DNA of 64,000 nt from Chitinophaga chungangae (GCF_017742215.1 NZ_JAGHKP010000003.1:740308-804307), one strand, 5' to 3'; shown: positions 49,073 through 59,032, numbered from the stretch's first letter. Numbers and translations are program-made. Notes: generated from the sequence alone by a model not told the origin.

Positions 49073-51358
49073 TTATGAAAGATTATTTTCCAGCGCTTTG
49101 ACGAGTGAAACTTCCGGGGGTGGTATTTCCTGGTGAAGGCGGCTCAGTTCCTGCATAAATTCATCTGCCCAGAACTCGATATTATAATGACTGACGATCT
49201 GGTACAACCGTTTCATCCTGATCTGCCTTTCGGCGCGGTTCATGGAAATGGCTTCCAGCAACGAATCGATCATCGATACATTGTCGTACGGATTGGTGAG
49301 TATTGCGTTGGGCAGTTCCACCGATGCGCCGGCAAATTCAGACAGCACGAGCACGCCTGCAGAATCGGGGTTCAGTCCCTGTACGGCCACGTATTCTTTC
49401 GCCACGAGGTTGAGCCCGTCGCGCAGCGGCGTGATCCAGGCTACGTCTGCGACGGCGTAATAGGCCAGCACTTCTTCAAAAGAAAAAGAGCGGAAAAAGA
49501 AATGAATGGGCACCCAGTCGATCGTGGAATATTGCCCGTTGATCTTGCCGATCAGCTGTTCCATTTCCTGCTGTACCTGTTCGTATATTTTCATGCCGCT
49601 GGCGGGCGGTGTGCAGATGTTGATCAGTTCTACCTTGCCGTGCATGTTGGGGTGCTGCTCGAGGAACTGGTGGAAGGCTTTGAGTTTTTCCAGCGGTCCT
49701 TTCACATAATCCAGCCGCTCGATGCTGAGGATGGTCTTTTTGCCGGTGGTGGGTTTTTTCAGCTGCGAGATCAGCGCCTGAACGGAAGGTTTTTCCGTCA
49801 GTTCGCGGATATAGTCCACGTGCACGCCGACGGGATTGGCGCCGAGGCGTACCTTGCGGCGGCCTGTGTCTATCTCGCGGGTCATTACGCCGGTGCCCAT
49901 GGCGCAGCTGTAAGTGAGGAAGCGCGGCGCGGCGTTTTCCTGTTCGGTGATCTTCACCGGCATCATGCTTTTCACCACATCCACAAAATTCTCCACGTAC
50001 CGCGGGATGTGAAAACTTACGTAATCGCATTGCAGCAGGCTGTGGATGATCTCGCTGCGCCAGGGTATGATGTTAAACGTGTTGGCGGCGGGAAAAGCGG
50101 TGTGGTGGAAGAAACCGATCTTCAGGTCGGGCCGCAGCTGGCGCAGGTAACCCGGCACCATCCAGAGGTTGTAATCGTGTATCCACACCATCGCGTTGGG
50201 CTCCGCTTCGGCGGCGGCCTTTTCCGCGAAAATACGGTTCACCTTCAGGTAATGTTCCCAGTGCTCGTGGTTGAACTGCACCTTTTCGATAAAAGAAAAG
50301 ATAGCGGGCCAGAATGCTTCTTTGGAAAAAAGTTTGTAGAAGATATCGATATCTTCTTTTTCCAGCATTACGGGACTGGCTTCCAGTTCGGGATACAATT
50401 CACGGTCGATATGAAAATTATCCGCCTGCTTTTGTCCTTTCTGCGCTTCCTGCCACGCGATCCAGAGGCCGGGCCTGCCGGTTTTGAAAAAGCTGGTGAG
50501 CGTGGGCAAAATACCGTTCGGGCTTTTGGGCGCGCGGCGCACTTTTTTGCCGTTCTCTTCCACGGTTTCGAACGGGAAGCGGTGATAGAGCATCACAAGC
50601 TGGTCCGATTCCGTTTCGGGAATGTCATTTTCCGGCATCTTTTTATAGAAAGGCCTGAAGGGCTCGAAATGATGCAGCGCTTCGAGAATGCCGCCCGCGC
50701 CGGCCGAATCGGCTACGTACACGTCGTGCAGGTCCTGCGCGGCTTCGGTGAGCGCTTCTTCCGCTTCGCCCACGATCACGCCGCGAAAGCCGCGGCCGTA
50801 GAGCGAAAGGTCGTTCAGCGTATCGCCCGCCACCAGCACTTTGTCTTGCGGTACCTGCAGAAGGTCTACCAGGTTGCGCAAAGTGCTGCCTTTGTTCACG
50901 GAAGAGGGCAGTACGTCGAGAAATTTGCCCGCGGAAAAAATGATATCGCAGCCGAGGGTGTCTTCCAGCCGGGAAACATGTGATTTTACACGCTCGTCGT
51001 CAAAAAAGAACGACACGCGCCGTTGCTGCGGCACCTGCTGGAGGCGGATGCCTTTTATATTTTTCACCGCTTCCATGACGGCTTTTTTGCCGGGCCATTT
51101 CAGTTCGATGTTGTTCTGTATGGGCTGAACGGGGCGGAGAGTATGGCCGTCGAGCACGGTGGCGCCCACGTCGCATATAATATAATCAGGCCTGGGGATC
51201 ACGGGGTCGCTAAGCAGCGGGAGTACGCTTTCAACTCCGCGGCCCGTGACGAAAATAAGCCTGAAATCGTCGTTTTCCCTGATGGTTTTATAAAGATGTT
51301 CCTTGTGCTGTACGCTTCCGCCTAAAAATGTACCGTCCAGGTCTGTTGCTAAAATCAT
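49073..51358 (-). CDS. ggpPS: Bifunctional glucosylglycerol-phosphate phosphatase/synthase
   Basis: The 761-residue protein joins an N-terminal HAD phosphatase (about 1-235; MILATDLDGTFLGG with Asp6/Asp8) to a C-terminal GT20 synthase (about 250-745). The synthase matches cyanobacterial GgpS rather than trehalose-phosphate synthase: KKSPNGILPTLxSFF-type loop (here RAPKSPNGILPTLTSFF), WIHDYNLW, FFHHTAFP, FNIIPWR, FHIPRYVENFV and AWITPLRDGLNLVAKEY. It should join ADP-glucose and glycerol-3-phosphate, and the HAD half should remove the phosphate, giving the compatible solute glucosylglycerol. This domain order is that of the GgpPS fusions of halotolerant bacteria. Trehalose or another glycoside remains possible. 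Confidence 0.75.
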   Translation of the reverse strand: MILATDLDGTFLGGSVQHKEHLYKTIRENDDFRLIFVTGRGVESVLPLLSDPVIPRPDYIICDVGATVLDGHTLRPVQPIQNNIELKWPGKKAVMEAVKNIKGIRLQQVPQQRRVSFFFDDERVKSHVSRLEDTLGCDIIFSAGKFLDVLPSSVNKGSTLRNLVDLLQVPQDKVLVAGDTLNDLSLYGRGFRGVIVGEAEEALTEAAQDLHDVYVADSAGAGGILEALHHFEPFRPFYKKMPENDIPETESDQLVMLYHRFPFETVEENGKKVRRAPKSPNGILPTLTSFFKTGRPGLWIAWQEAQKGQKQADNFHIDRELYPELEASPVMLEKEDIDIFYKLFSKEAFWPAIFSFIEKVQFNHEHWEHYLKVNRIFAEKAAAEAEPNAMVWIHDYNLWMVPGYLRQLRPDLKIGFFHHTAFPAANTFNIIPWRSEIIHSLLQCDYVSFHIPRYVENFVDVVKSMMPVKITEQENAAPRFLTYSCAMGTGVMTREIDTGRRKVRLGANPVGVHVDYIRELTEKPSVQALISQLKKPTTGKKTILSIERLDYVKGPLEKLKAFHQFLEQHPNMHGKVELINICTPPASGMKIYEQVQQEMEQLIGKINGQYSTIDWVPIHFFFRSFSFEEVLAYYAVADVAWITPLRDGLNLVAKEYVAVQGLNPDSAGVLVLSEFAGASVELPNAILTNPYDNVSMIDSLLEAISMNRAERQIRMKRLYQIVSHYNIEFWADEFMQELSRLHQEIPPPEVSLVKALENNLS

Positions 51359-51382
51359 GCTTGTTTTTTTGGTGAAAGAAAA

Positions 51383-51414
51383 GGCATCATAGCCGTCGGC
51401 TATAGGATAATGCC
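51383..51414. repeat. Extended hairpin in the leader of the GgpS-type gene
   Basis: ATAGCCGTCGGCTAT (51389-51403) is a near-perfect dyad, enclosed by GGCAT and ATGCC. It lies 25-56 bp before the start codon, inside the likely 5' leader. Confidence 0.45.
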
Positions 51415-51463
51415 ATGAAATTCAATGAGTGATACGAGGGGTATCGGGTCCTGATAGGGATCA

Positions 51464-51471
51464 CAAAGGTA
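51464..51471 (-). promoter_or_regulatory. TAnnTTTG-type -7 element
   Basis: On the minus strand TACCTTTG matches the Bacteroidota -7 consensus exactly, about 106 bp before the GgpS-type start codon. No clear TTG lies at the expected distance, so the call is tentative. Confidence 0.35.
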
Positions 51472-51563
51472 CGAAAAAATGAAGGGCGAAAGGGTGACAA
51501 CTTGGCGAAAAAGGTGACTATTAGGCACTTGTACTGCTGAATTTTTTCGTTAACTTGGCTATA

Positions 51564-53372
51564 ATGATACAGCCAAAACGATTATTTGACGCATTAGCGG
51601 TACAGCAGGAGAAATTCCCGAAAAAGGACATGCTTGTTTCCAAAGCGAACGGTGAATGGACGCCATGGGCTACGGAAAAGGTGCGGGAAACGGTGAACAG
51701 GCTTTCCGCGGGCCTGCTCAGTCTGGGCGTGGGCGGAAACGACTTTACCCCCGAAGGTGCGGACAAGATCGCCATTATCAGCAATAACCGGCCCGAATGG
51801 GTGATCGCCGACCTGGCGGTGCAGCAAACGGGCGCCATTTTGGTGCCGCTTTACCCCACCACCAACCCGCTCGAAGTTACATTCATTCTCAACGACGCAG
51901 GCGCGAAGTACATTTTCGTGAGCAATACTGAAATGTATGAAAAGATACAGGCCGTAAGAGGAGAAGTGCCCAGCCTGCAGCATATCTATACGTTCGACGA
52001 AGTTCCCGGCGCCACACACTGGAGTGAAATACTGAACGCATCCACCGATGCGCTGCAGGAAAAAGTGGCCGCCATTCGCGATAAAATAGACGAAGAACAT
52101 CTCGCTACGCTGATCTATACTTCCGGCACCACCGGCACGCCCAAAGGCGTGATGCTGTCGCACAAAAACATCGTGAGCAACGTGTTTTTTTCCAAAGAAA
52201 GTTTTCCTTTTCCCGACGACCCTTCCTGCAAGGTGCTTAGCTTTCTGCCGCTGAACCACATCTTCGAGAAGATGGTCACTTATATTTATCTTTTCAGCGG
52301 CATCAGCATTTATTACGCGGAAAGCCTGGACAAGATCGCCGACAACCTGCGGGAAATACAACCCGACGGTTTCACCACCGTGCCGCGGCTGCTGGAGAAG
52401 GTATATGAAAAGATCATGAGCAAAGGCAACGAACTGACCGGCATCAAACGCGGCCTGTTCTTCTGGGCCGTGGCGCTCGGCAAAAAATACGACAACAACA
52501 TCAGCGGCGGCCCCTGGTACAATCTCCAGCTCGCCATCGCGAACAAGCTCATCTTTTCCAAATGGCGCGAAGCGCTTGGCGGAAGGGTGTCTTTCATCGT
52601 AACTGGCGGCGCCGCCTGCCAGGAAAACCTGCTGCGCATTTTCAATGCCGCGAAGATCCCCGTGTACGAGGGTTACGGCCCTACTGAAAACAGCCCGGTG
52701 ATCAGCGTAAACCGCCGCTACCCGCCCGGTAACACCATGTTCGGCACCACGGGCCCGGTATTGAACGGGGTAGACCTGAAGTTTAGCGAAGAAGGCGAGA
52801 TCTGTGTGAAAGGCCCCAGCATGATGAAAGGATATTACAAACGCCCCGATCTCACCGCCGAAACCATCATCGACGGATGGCTGCACACCGGCGACATCGG
52901 CACGCTGATAGACGGGAAATTCCTCAAGATCACCGACCGCAAAAAAGAGCTGTTCAAAACCAGCGGCGGCAAATACGTGGCGCCGCAACCGATCGAGAAC
53001 AAAATGAAAGAAAGTCCTTTCATCGAGCAGATCATGGTGATCGGGAACGAAAAAAAATTCGTGAGCGCCCTGGTGGTGCCTTCTTTCAACATCCTGAAAA
53101 AATGGATGTCTCAAAACAACATTCCTTTTACCACCAATGAAGATGCCTGTAAAAACGAACAGGTGATCGCGATGTATCAAAAGATCGCGGAACGGTATAA
53201 CGCCGGGTTCAACCATGTGGAACAGGTAAAGAAAATTACGCTGATGCCGCAGGAATGGGGTGTGGATACGGGGGAAATGACGCCCAAGCTTAGCTTGAAG
53301 CGGAAGGCGATATTGGAGAAGTATAAAAAGGCGATCGATAAAATGTACGAGGGATTGCAGACGCACGCTTAA
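51564..53372 (+). CDS. Long-chain-fatty-acid-CoA ligase (AMP-forming)
   Basis: The 602-residue enzyme is of the FadD15/FAA type. It carries the AMP-binding motif YTSGTTGTPKGVMLSHKN, the acceptor motif YGPTENSPVIS, GWLHTGDIG and the hinge DRKKELFKTSGGKYVAPQPI. It activates a fatty acid with ATP and CoA at the inner face of the membrane. The ATG at 51564 is preferred over an upstream TTG three codons earlier. It is a single gene, ended by a strong terminator. Confidence 0.9.
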   Translation: MIQPKRLFDALAVQQEKFPKKDMLVSKANGEWTPWATEKVRETVNRLSAGLLSLGVGGNDFTPEGADKIAIISNNRPEWVIADLAVQQTGAILVPLYPTTNPLEVTFILNDAGAKYIFVSNTEMYEKIQAVRGEVPSLQHIYTFDEVPGATHWSEILNASTDALQEKVAAIRDKIDEEHLATLIYTSGTTGTPKGVMLSHKNIVSNVFFSKESFPFPDDPSCKVLSFLPLNHIFEKMVTYIYLFSGISIYYAESLDKIADNLREIQPDGFTTVPRLLEKVYEKIMSKGNELTGIKRGLFFWAVALGKKYDNNISGGPWYNLQLAIANKLIFSKWREALGGRVSFIVTGGAACQENLLRIFNAAKIPVYEGYGPTENSPVISVNRRYPPGNTMFGTTGPVLNGVDLKFSEEGEICVKGPSMMKGYYKRPDLTAETIIDGWLHTGDIGTLIDGKFLKITDRKKELFKTSGGKYVAPQPIENKMKESPFIEQIMVIGNEKKFVSALVVPSFNILKKWMSQNNIPFTTNEDACKNEQVIAMYQKIAERYNAGFNHVEQVKKITLMPQEWGVDTGEMTPKLSLKRKAILEKYKKAIDKMYEGLQTHA

Positions 53373-53468
53373 GTAGCTGGTGTAAGTCTTGTGCGCAGGC
53401 CCTGCGTGAGCTGACTTGTCCGGACGAAGGATGCTGATATTTCAATGCTATTCAATGTGCCAAGAAAA

Positions 53469-53505
53469 CAACAAGGTCTGGGAATCCGTACAGACCTTGT
53501 TGTTT
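53469..53505. terminator. Bidirectional intrinsic terminator
   Basis: ACAAGGTCTG and CAGACCTTGT form a perfect 10-bp stem with T-rich sequence on both strands, between the convergent acyl-CoA ligase and RND pump genes. Confidence 0.85.
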
Positions 53506-53514
53506 CGCTGAATG

Positions 53515-56500
53515 CTAGCCATTCCCCACCACCTTCGGCGGTATCAACTTATACACCACCGGCGTTACAATCCTCGATAACAAGGTAGAACTGATCAATC
53601 CCCCGATCAAAACAATCGCCAGCGGCGCGATCAGCGGGTTGTTGGAAATCGCGATCGGCGTAAGCCCGCCAATAGCTGTCAATGAAGTCAGCACAATTGG
53701 AAGAAACCGCACTTCCCCCGCTTCACGTATCGCTTCGTCCAGCGTACGGCCCTGTTCGCGCAGCTGATTGGTGAAATCCACCAGCAGGATCGTATTTTTT
53801 ACTTCTATTCCCGCCAATGCGATCAGGCCGATAATCGCCACGAACGACAACGAATTGCCCGTGATCCACAACGCCAGCGCCGCGCCCACGATACCCAGCG
53901 GTATCACGGAGAGGATAATGAGCGTGCTTTTGAAGGTCTTGAACTCCAGGATCAGCACGGCAATGAACAAAAATATCGTCACGATGATGATGTTCTGGAA
54001 CCCGCCAAACGACTGTTTCCTCGATTCTACTTCGCCGCCCATTTCATAATCATAACCCGTTGGCAGCTTCATCACATCCATTTTCGCGATCACTTCGTTG
54101 ATCACCCTGTCTGCCAGGAAACCATGCCGCACAAAGGCTTTCACTGCCACTACGCGGCGTTTTTCCTGGTGGTTGATGTTCACCGGCGATGTTTCCATCT
54201 TCAGTTCAGCCACTTGTGAAAGAGGAATGGCCTTGCCCTGGAGGTTGTTGATGTAGAGGTTGCGAAACACGTCGAGCGTGGGCCTTCCTTCACGCGCACG
54301 GGTTAGCAGGATATTGTATTCGTTGCTGTTTTTGTCGGTGTATTTGCCCAGCGTCAGCCCGGCCACGGCAAGCCTTACCGTACGGTCTATCTGCACGAAC
54401 GGAATGCCCAGCTGCTGCGCTTTTTCCGGTATAATGCCCACACGGATGTCGCTTTTGTTGAGGTCCACCGGGTTGTCTACGTACATGGTGCCCGCGGTTT
54501 TCCTTAACATCGTTTCCACGTTCGCAGCCAGGTGACGCAAAGTATCCAGGTCGTCGCCGAAAAGCCTTACTTCAACCGGGGCGGCCACTGGCGGGCCCTG
54601 CTCGAAATCTTTCACCTCCACCTTCGCGCCGGGGAATGGCGTCCAGGCTTTACGGAGACTTTCCATGATCTCGGCTTTCCGTGACGGATTGGTATGCTCG
54701 TCCAGCTGCACGAACACCTGCGCGAATTCGGTTTGTTCGTTGCGCGGGATCACATTGTAATAGATACGCGGATTGCCCTTGCCGACGTTGCTGGAGAAAT
54801 ATTTTACGTCCTTTTCCCGCTCAAGCCTTTTTTCGATCTGCCGCACAATGCCGTTCGTATACCCCAACTTCGACTGCGGCGGCGCTTCCACGTTGATCAA
54901 AAATTGCGGCTTCTCGGAATTGGGGAACAAACTGAAACCGATCAGCTGAAACACCACCAGCGAGCCCGCGAAAATGATCACCGTGATCACGATGGTGAGC
55001 ACCGGGCGTTGCAGCGCTTTGTCCAGGAACCGTGCATAACTGCCATGGATCAGCTTTTTGAGCGCGCGCATGAAAATATTGCCGTCCGGGTGACCGGTAT
55101 GATGTTTTAATATTTTACTGGTCATGAACGGGATGATGGTGAGCGAAACAAACATGCTCGCCAGCACGCAGAATATCACGGCCAGCGGCAGGCTGCGGAT
55201 AAAATCGCCCGCGCCTTCGGGCATGAACACCAGCGGCATAAAAGCAATGATCAGCGTTACGGTACAGCCCACCACGGCCATGCCGATCTGTTTGGTGGCT
55301 TTCAGCGTGGCTTCCAGCGCACTGTGACCTTCCAGCATCCACCGCTCGATGTTTTCCACCACCACGATGCTGTCGTCTACCAGCAGGCCGAGCGCCACCA
55401 CAAGCCCTACAATGCTGAGCTGGTTGAGGTTGTAGCCGAACAGCTGCAATAAAATGATGCCGATGGAAAGGCTCAGGGGGATGGAGATCATCACGATGAT
55501 GGCCTGCCGGTAACCCAGCGGCAGCAACGTAATGGCCACGAGGCCGATGGCGAAGATGAAGTCCATGCCAAGACTGCCCAGCCTACGGTTTACATTATCT
55601 GCCTGGTCGAAATGCTGCACCATGTCGATGTTGGCGGGAAGGGTTTTGCGGAACTGCTCAAGTACGGGCTTGTAGAGCTCCTGCGTTTTGGTGATGTTCT
55701 CGCCCTCTTTCTGCGCGGCCGCCACAAACACGCAGCGGTAGCCGTTCAGGCGCGTCTGGTAACTTTCGTCGGCGTAACCGTAATACACTTTGGCAATGTC
55801 TTTCAGGAAAATATTCCTGCCGCCGCCGGTATATACGATGGTATTTTGTATTTCATCGAGACTATGGAAGTTCCCGCTGGTCTTGATGTTGAACGTGCGG
55901 TTCCCCGCTTCCACGGCGCCGCCGGGAATGCTGAGCGTTTCGTTTTGCAGGCTGGAGATCACATTGTTGACGGGCAGGTTCATCTGCGCCATTTTTTCGA
56001 GGTCGAGCTCGGCGCGCACCTGCTGTTCGGGCAGGCCAAAGATCTCCACGTTTTTCAGCGGCGTGATCCTTTCCAGTTGCTCCTGTAACTTGTCTGCATA
56101 GAATTTCAGCCTGTTGCGGGGCGCGTTCTCTGAGATCAGCGCCAGTTGCAGCACGTTTACGTCCGACGGCTGGAACTTTTCCACTTCGATGAAAAGATTG
56201 TCCTGCGGCAGATCGCGGCGTTTGTTGTTCACCACGCGCACTACTTCCTGGTATTTGTCTTCAACGTTGCTGTTGTATTTGTATTCGATACGGAACACGG
56301 CCAGCCCGTCGCGGATGGAGGTACGGATGCGCAGCACGTTTTCCATGCCGCTGAATTCTTTTTCCAGCGGGTCTACGATGAGTTCTTCCATGTCTTTCGG
56401 GCTGGTGCCGGGGTATACCGCCACTACGGAATAAGTAGGGGCGTGCATTTCCGGGTCTTCCGAGCGCGGCATGTTGAGAATGGTGGTGATGCCGAGCGCA

Positions 56501-56565
56501 ATGATCATGATGAAGATCACGAGGGTAAACTGGTAGTTCTTTACGGCGTAATTGGATATTTTCAT
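53515..56565 (-). CDS. RND-family efflux pump inner-membrane subunit
   Basis: The 1016-residue protein has the AcrB-type layout of twelve membrane segments with two large periplasmic loops (about 35-330 and 560-860). The proton-relay Asp pair is in GLLVDDSIVVVENIE. It uses the proton gradient to expel small molecules through an adaptor and a TolC duct, both encoded just upstream (gap of 9 bp to the adaptor). The substrate is unknown, and the closest pattern is the broad multidrug subfamily rather than the heavy-metal CusA type. Confidence 0.92.
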   Translation of the reverse strand: MKISNYAVKNYQFTLVIFIMIIALGITTILNMPRSEDPEMHAPTYSVVAVYPGTSPKDMEELIVDPLEKEFSGMENVLRIRTSIRDGLAVFRIEYKYNSNVEDKYQEVVRVVNNKRRDLPQDNLFIEVEKFQPSDVNVLQLALISENAPRNRLKFYADKLQEQLERITPLKNVEIFGLPEQQVRAELDLEKMAQMNLPVNNVISSLQNETLSIPGGAVEAGNRTFNIKTSGNFHSLDEIQNTIVYTGGGRNIFLKDIAKVYYGYADESYQTRLNGYRCVFVAAAQKEGENITKTQELYKPVLEQFRKTLPANIDMVQHFDQADNVNRRLGSLGMDFIFAIGLVAITLLPLGYRQAIIVMISIPLSLSIGIILLQLFGYNLNQLSIVGLVVALGLLVDDSIVVVENIERWMLEGHSALEATLKATKQIGMAVVGCTVTLIIAFMPLVFMPEGAGDFIRSLPLAVIFCVLASMFVSLTIIPFMTSKILKHHTGHPDGNIFMRALKKLIHGSYARFLDKALQRPVLTIVITVIIFAGSLVVFQLIGFSLFPNSEKPQFLINVEAPPQSKLGYTNGIVRQIEKRLEREKDVKYFSSNVGKGNPRIYYNVIPRNEQTEFAQVFVQLDEHTNPSRKAEIMESLRKAWTPFPGAKVEVKDFEQGPPVAAPVEVRLFGDDLDTLRHLAANVETMLRKTAGTMYVDNPVDLNKSDIRVGIIPEKAQQLGIPFVQIDRTVRLAVAGLTLGKYTDKNSNEYNILLTRAREGRPTLDVFRNLYINNLQGKAIPLSQVAELKMETSPVNINHQEKRRVVAVKAFVRHGFLADRVINEVIAKMDVMKLPTGYDYEMGGEVESRKQSFGGFQNIIIVTIFLFIAVLILEFKTFKSTLIILSVIPLGIVGAALALWITGNSLSFVAIIGLIALAGIEVKNTILLVDFTNQLREQGRTLDEAIREAGEVRFLPIVLTSLTAIGGLTPIAISNNPLIAPLAIVLIGGLISSTLLSRIVTPVVYKLIPPKVVGNG

Positions 56566-56574
56566 GGCGGCGGT

Positions 56575-57630
56575 TTATGGAATGATGCGGATGCGGCTGC
56601 TGTCCGTCAAATAGGCGCTGCCGGAAATAATAAGCTGCTGGGCGTTTTCGAGGCCCGCGCTGATGAGCACATGGTCTTTTTCGATGCCGGCGACGGTTAC
56701 CGGTATTTTATGCGCGGTTTTGCCGTCGTTGGTGACGAACACGAAACCGTTGCTGCCATCGCCGTCCAGCAGCGCGTCGTAGGGAATGGACCAGCCGGAT
56801 GCCCCGCCGTTGTTTTGTGCGCTGGTGCTGATGCTGGCTTTGCCGAACATGCCGAACGCGATGCTGGAAGGTTTTTGACCGGTCAGTTTAATATCTACGG
56901 TAAATGCGCCCGTTGCAGGATCGATACCCTCGCCACGGCGGGAAACAATGCCGGTAAAGGTTTTCCCGGGCACCGATTCTACTTCCACGCTGGCTTTATC
57001 GCCCAGCTGTATCGCGGCCCATTCGCGGTTGCTTACGGCCACACGCAGCAGCCATGCGCCGGATTGCGCGCCGTTGGTCTGCACCACGGGCGTGCCGGGC
57101 TGCACCATTTGCCCTTCGGCGGCCAGTTTCCGTAAGACGAACCCGTTACCAGGCGCGGAGATCACGCTGTGACTGCGGTTGAACTGCGCCGTGCGCAACT
57201 GCTGAGCGGCCATTTCTTTGGCGGTTTGCGCGTTCTGTAATTGTTCGAGCGTGGCCACGCTGTCGTTGTACAGGTTGGTGGCGCGCCGATGGTCCCTGCC
57301 GGCTTTTTCGAAGGCAAGCTGCGCCTGCTGCACGGCGGCGTCTATTTCGGTGGTGTTCAGCGTAGCGATGGTCTGCCCACGGCGGATGGCGTCGCCTTCT
57401 TTTACGAGTATGCGCTGGATGATACCGCCGGTTTTGAAGGACAGCAGTACTTCATCGTCTGTGGTGAACATGCCCGACACGGGAATGTTGCCGCCGGCGG
57501 GCTTCGCGGAAAGCGGCAGCAGTTTTACGGGTATCGCGTCCTGCGTGGGAATGCCGGAGGCGGTGGACTGGTCGCCGCATGCGCTCAGCAGGGCGGGGGC
57601 CGCTAAAAGAAGAAAAAGGTAAGATTTCAT
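56575..57630 (-). CDS. RND efflux adaptor (membrane fusion) lipoprotein
   Basis: The 351-residue protein has a lipobox (LSAC near residue 17), a lipoyl domain, a short coiled coil (about 90-150) and the beta-barrel and membrane-proximal domains (GRGQTIA-like GQTIATLNTTEIDAAVQQ). It bridges the RND pump and the outer-membrane duct. The gene lies 27 bp after the TolC gene. Confidence 0.9.
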   Translation of the reverse strand: MKSYLFLLLAAPALLSACGDQSTASGIPTQDAIPVKLLPLSAKPAGGNIPVSGMFTTDDEVLLSFKTGGIIQRILVKEGDAIRRGQTIATLNTTEIDAAVQQAQLAFEKAGRDHRRATNLYNDSVATLEQLQNAQTAKEMAAQQLRTAQFNRSHSVISAPGNGFVLRKLAAEGQMVQPGTPVVQTNGAQSGAWLLRVAVSNREWAAIQLGDKASVEVESVPGKTFTGIVSRRGEGIDPATGAFTVDIKLTGQKPSSIAFGMFGKASISTSAQNNGGASGWSIPYDALLDGDGSNGFVFVTNDGKTAHKIPVTVAGIEKDHVLISAGLENAQQLIISGSAYLTDSSRIRIIP

Positions 57631-57657
57631 ATGGAATGCGTTTATCCGGTGCTGTGG

Positions 57658-59016
57658 TTAGTTGTTAACGGTTGAAACAAGCGGGTAGGAGGCCTGCGCC
57701 CGCTCGATATCTGCCTGCGAGATCTGCACCTGCGCCCATGCCTGCAGCAGCTGCAAACGGGCATTGGTGAGCTGGTTCTGCGCATCGAGCAGCTCGATGT
57801 AAAGCAGCTGGCCTTCTTTGTATACTTTGAACTGGTCGCGGTAATATTTTTCGGCGAGTTGCAGCTGTGTGCGGGCGCTGCCGAAATTAGCCGCGGCGCT
57901 GCGGTGGTTATTGGCGGAGCGGTCCAGCTCCAGCTGTATGCCCTGCTGCGTTTCATTGTAAGCCGTCTGCGCGATCGCCGCGTCCGCGCTGGCCTGCTGG
58001 ATGCGGTATTTGCGCTGGCCGCCGGTGAACAGGTCCCACTGCAGGTTCAGGCCCCAGAGATAATAACGGGTGTCTTTATTAAAAGCGAAATTAAATCCCT
58101 GCGAACCGAGATCGAGAAAGGTGCTCACTTTGGGCGTGAAAGCGGAGCGTTCTTTTTTTTCGGCGAGCAATGCCATCCTGCGGCTGGATTCCAGCTGCAC
58201 GAGCTCTTCGCGCTGCTGCGGGCCGGTGGCGGGAAGAGCGGCGTCAGGGTTGAGGATGGCGCTGTCCAGCACGATGGAATCCTGCAACCCGCGGTTGAGC
58301 AGGAAATTAAAATAGGCTTTTGCGTTCAACCGGTTGTTCTGCGCCTGCTCGATAGCGGCTTCCACGCGCTGCTGTTCAGTTTGCGCGCGGGTGAGGGCGG
58401 TGTTGTTGCGAATGCCGTTGTCCAGCATGCTTTTGTTCACGCGGATATTTTCCATTACCAGCTGCAGGGCGTTGCGGTAGATGTCTACGGCGCGCGTAGC
58501 CTGGAAGTATTGATAGTAGGCCGTTTTGATGTCTTTTACCAGCTGGCGTTTATACACGTTTACGATGGCCTGCTGCCGGGTGATGTCTTCCTGCCGGATC
58601 TTTTTGGCGTACCAGATCTCGGTGTTCACCAGCGGGAGGGAGGCGCGCACTTTGGCGTCGTAGAAGTTGTCCGGCGAAAGTTGTATGGATTGGTTCTCCA
58701 GCTGCGGGAACTTCTGGCTTTGCGTCAGCTGGTTCAGCGTGGCGTACACGGGGTTGAGCATGTCGCCGGTGGGAATGTCTATCGTACGGCCGCCGCCGGC
58801 TTTGGTGTAGGTGCTGATCACGCTGGCGGTAGGCATAAAATAGGCGCGGGCTTCCTGGAGGGCCATCATGCTTCGTTCCAGCTGGAAATTCTGCCGGGCG
58901 ATGGCCTGGTTGCGGCTGAACCCTTCCTGGATGTACGCGTCCAGCCGGCTTTCCTGGGCAAAAATGCCGCCGGGCAGTCCGATAAACACAATAAGGTTAA
59001 TGACCTTTGATAACAT
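57658..59016 (-). CDS. TolC-family outer membrane protein of the RND pump
   Basis: The 452-residue product has a signal peptide (MLSKVINLIVFIGLPGGIFA) and two OEP helical-hairpin repeats (about 25-215 and 235-445). It is the first gene of the tolC-adaptor-pump operon. A near-copy of the TetR operator overlaps its start region, and a terminator separates it from the tetR gene upstream. Confidence 0.9.
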   Translation of the reverse strand: MLSKVINLIVFIGLPGGIFAQESRLDAYIQEGFSRNQAIARQNFQLERSMMALQEARAYFMPTASVISTYTKAGGGRTIDIPTGDMLNPVYATLNQLTQSQKFPQLENQSIQLSPDNFYDAKVRASLPLVNTEIWYAKKIRQEDITRQQAIVNVYKRQLVKDIKTAYYQYFQATRAVDIYRNALQLVMENIRVNKSMLDNGIRNNTALTRAQTEQQRVEAAIEQAQNNRLNAKAYFNFLLNRGLQDSIVLDSAILNPDAALPATGPQQREELVQLESSRRMALLAEKKERSAFTPKVSTFLDLGSQGFNFAFNKDTRYYLWGLNLQWDLFTGGQRKYRIQQASADAAIAQTAYNETQQGIQLELDRSANNHRSAAANFGSARTQLQLAEKYYRDQFKVYKEGQLLYIELLDAQNQLTNARLQLLQAWAQVQISQADIERAQASYPLVSTVNN

Positions 59017-59017
59017 A

Positions 59018-59032
59018 ATGAACGGTGTTTAG
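59018..59032 (-). promoter_or_regulatory. Second TetR operator copy before the pump operon
   Basis: ATGAACGGTGTTTAG matches 13 of 15 bases of the perfect operator at 59735-59749 and lies 2 bp before the tolC start codon. It suggests direct repression of the pump genes as well as of tetR. Confidence 0.55.

Noticed and set aside
49073..51358. Trehalose-6-phosphate synthase/phosphatase (OtsA-OtsB)
   Set aside because: The active-site region motifs and the phosphatase-first order match GgpS-type proteins better, though this needs phylogeny to settle.
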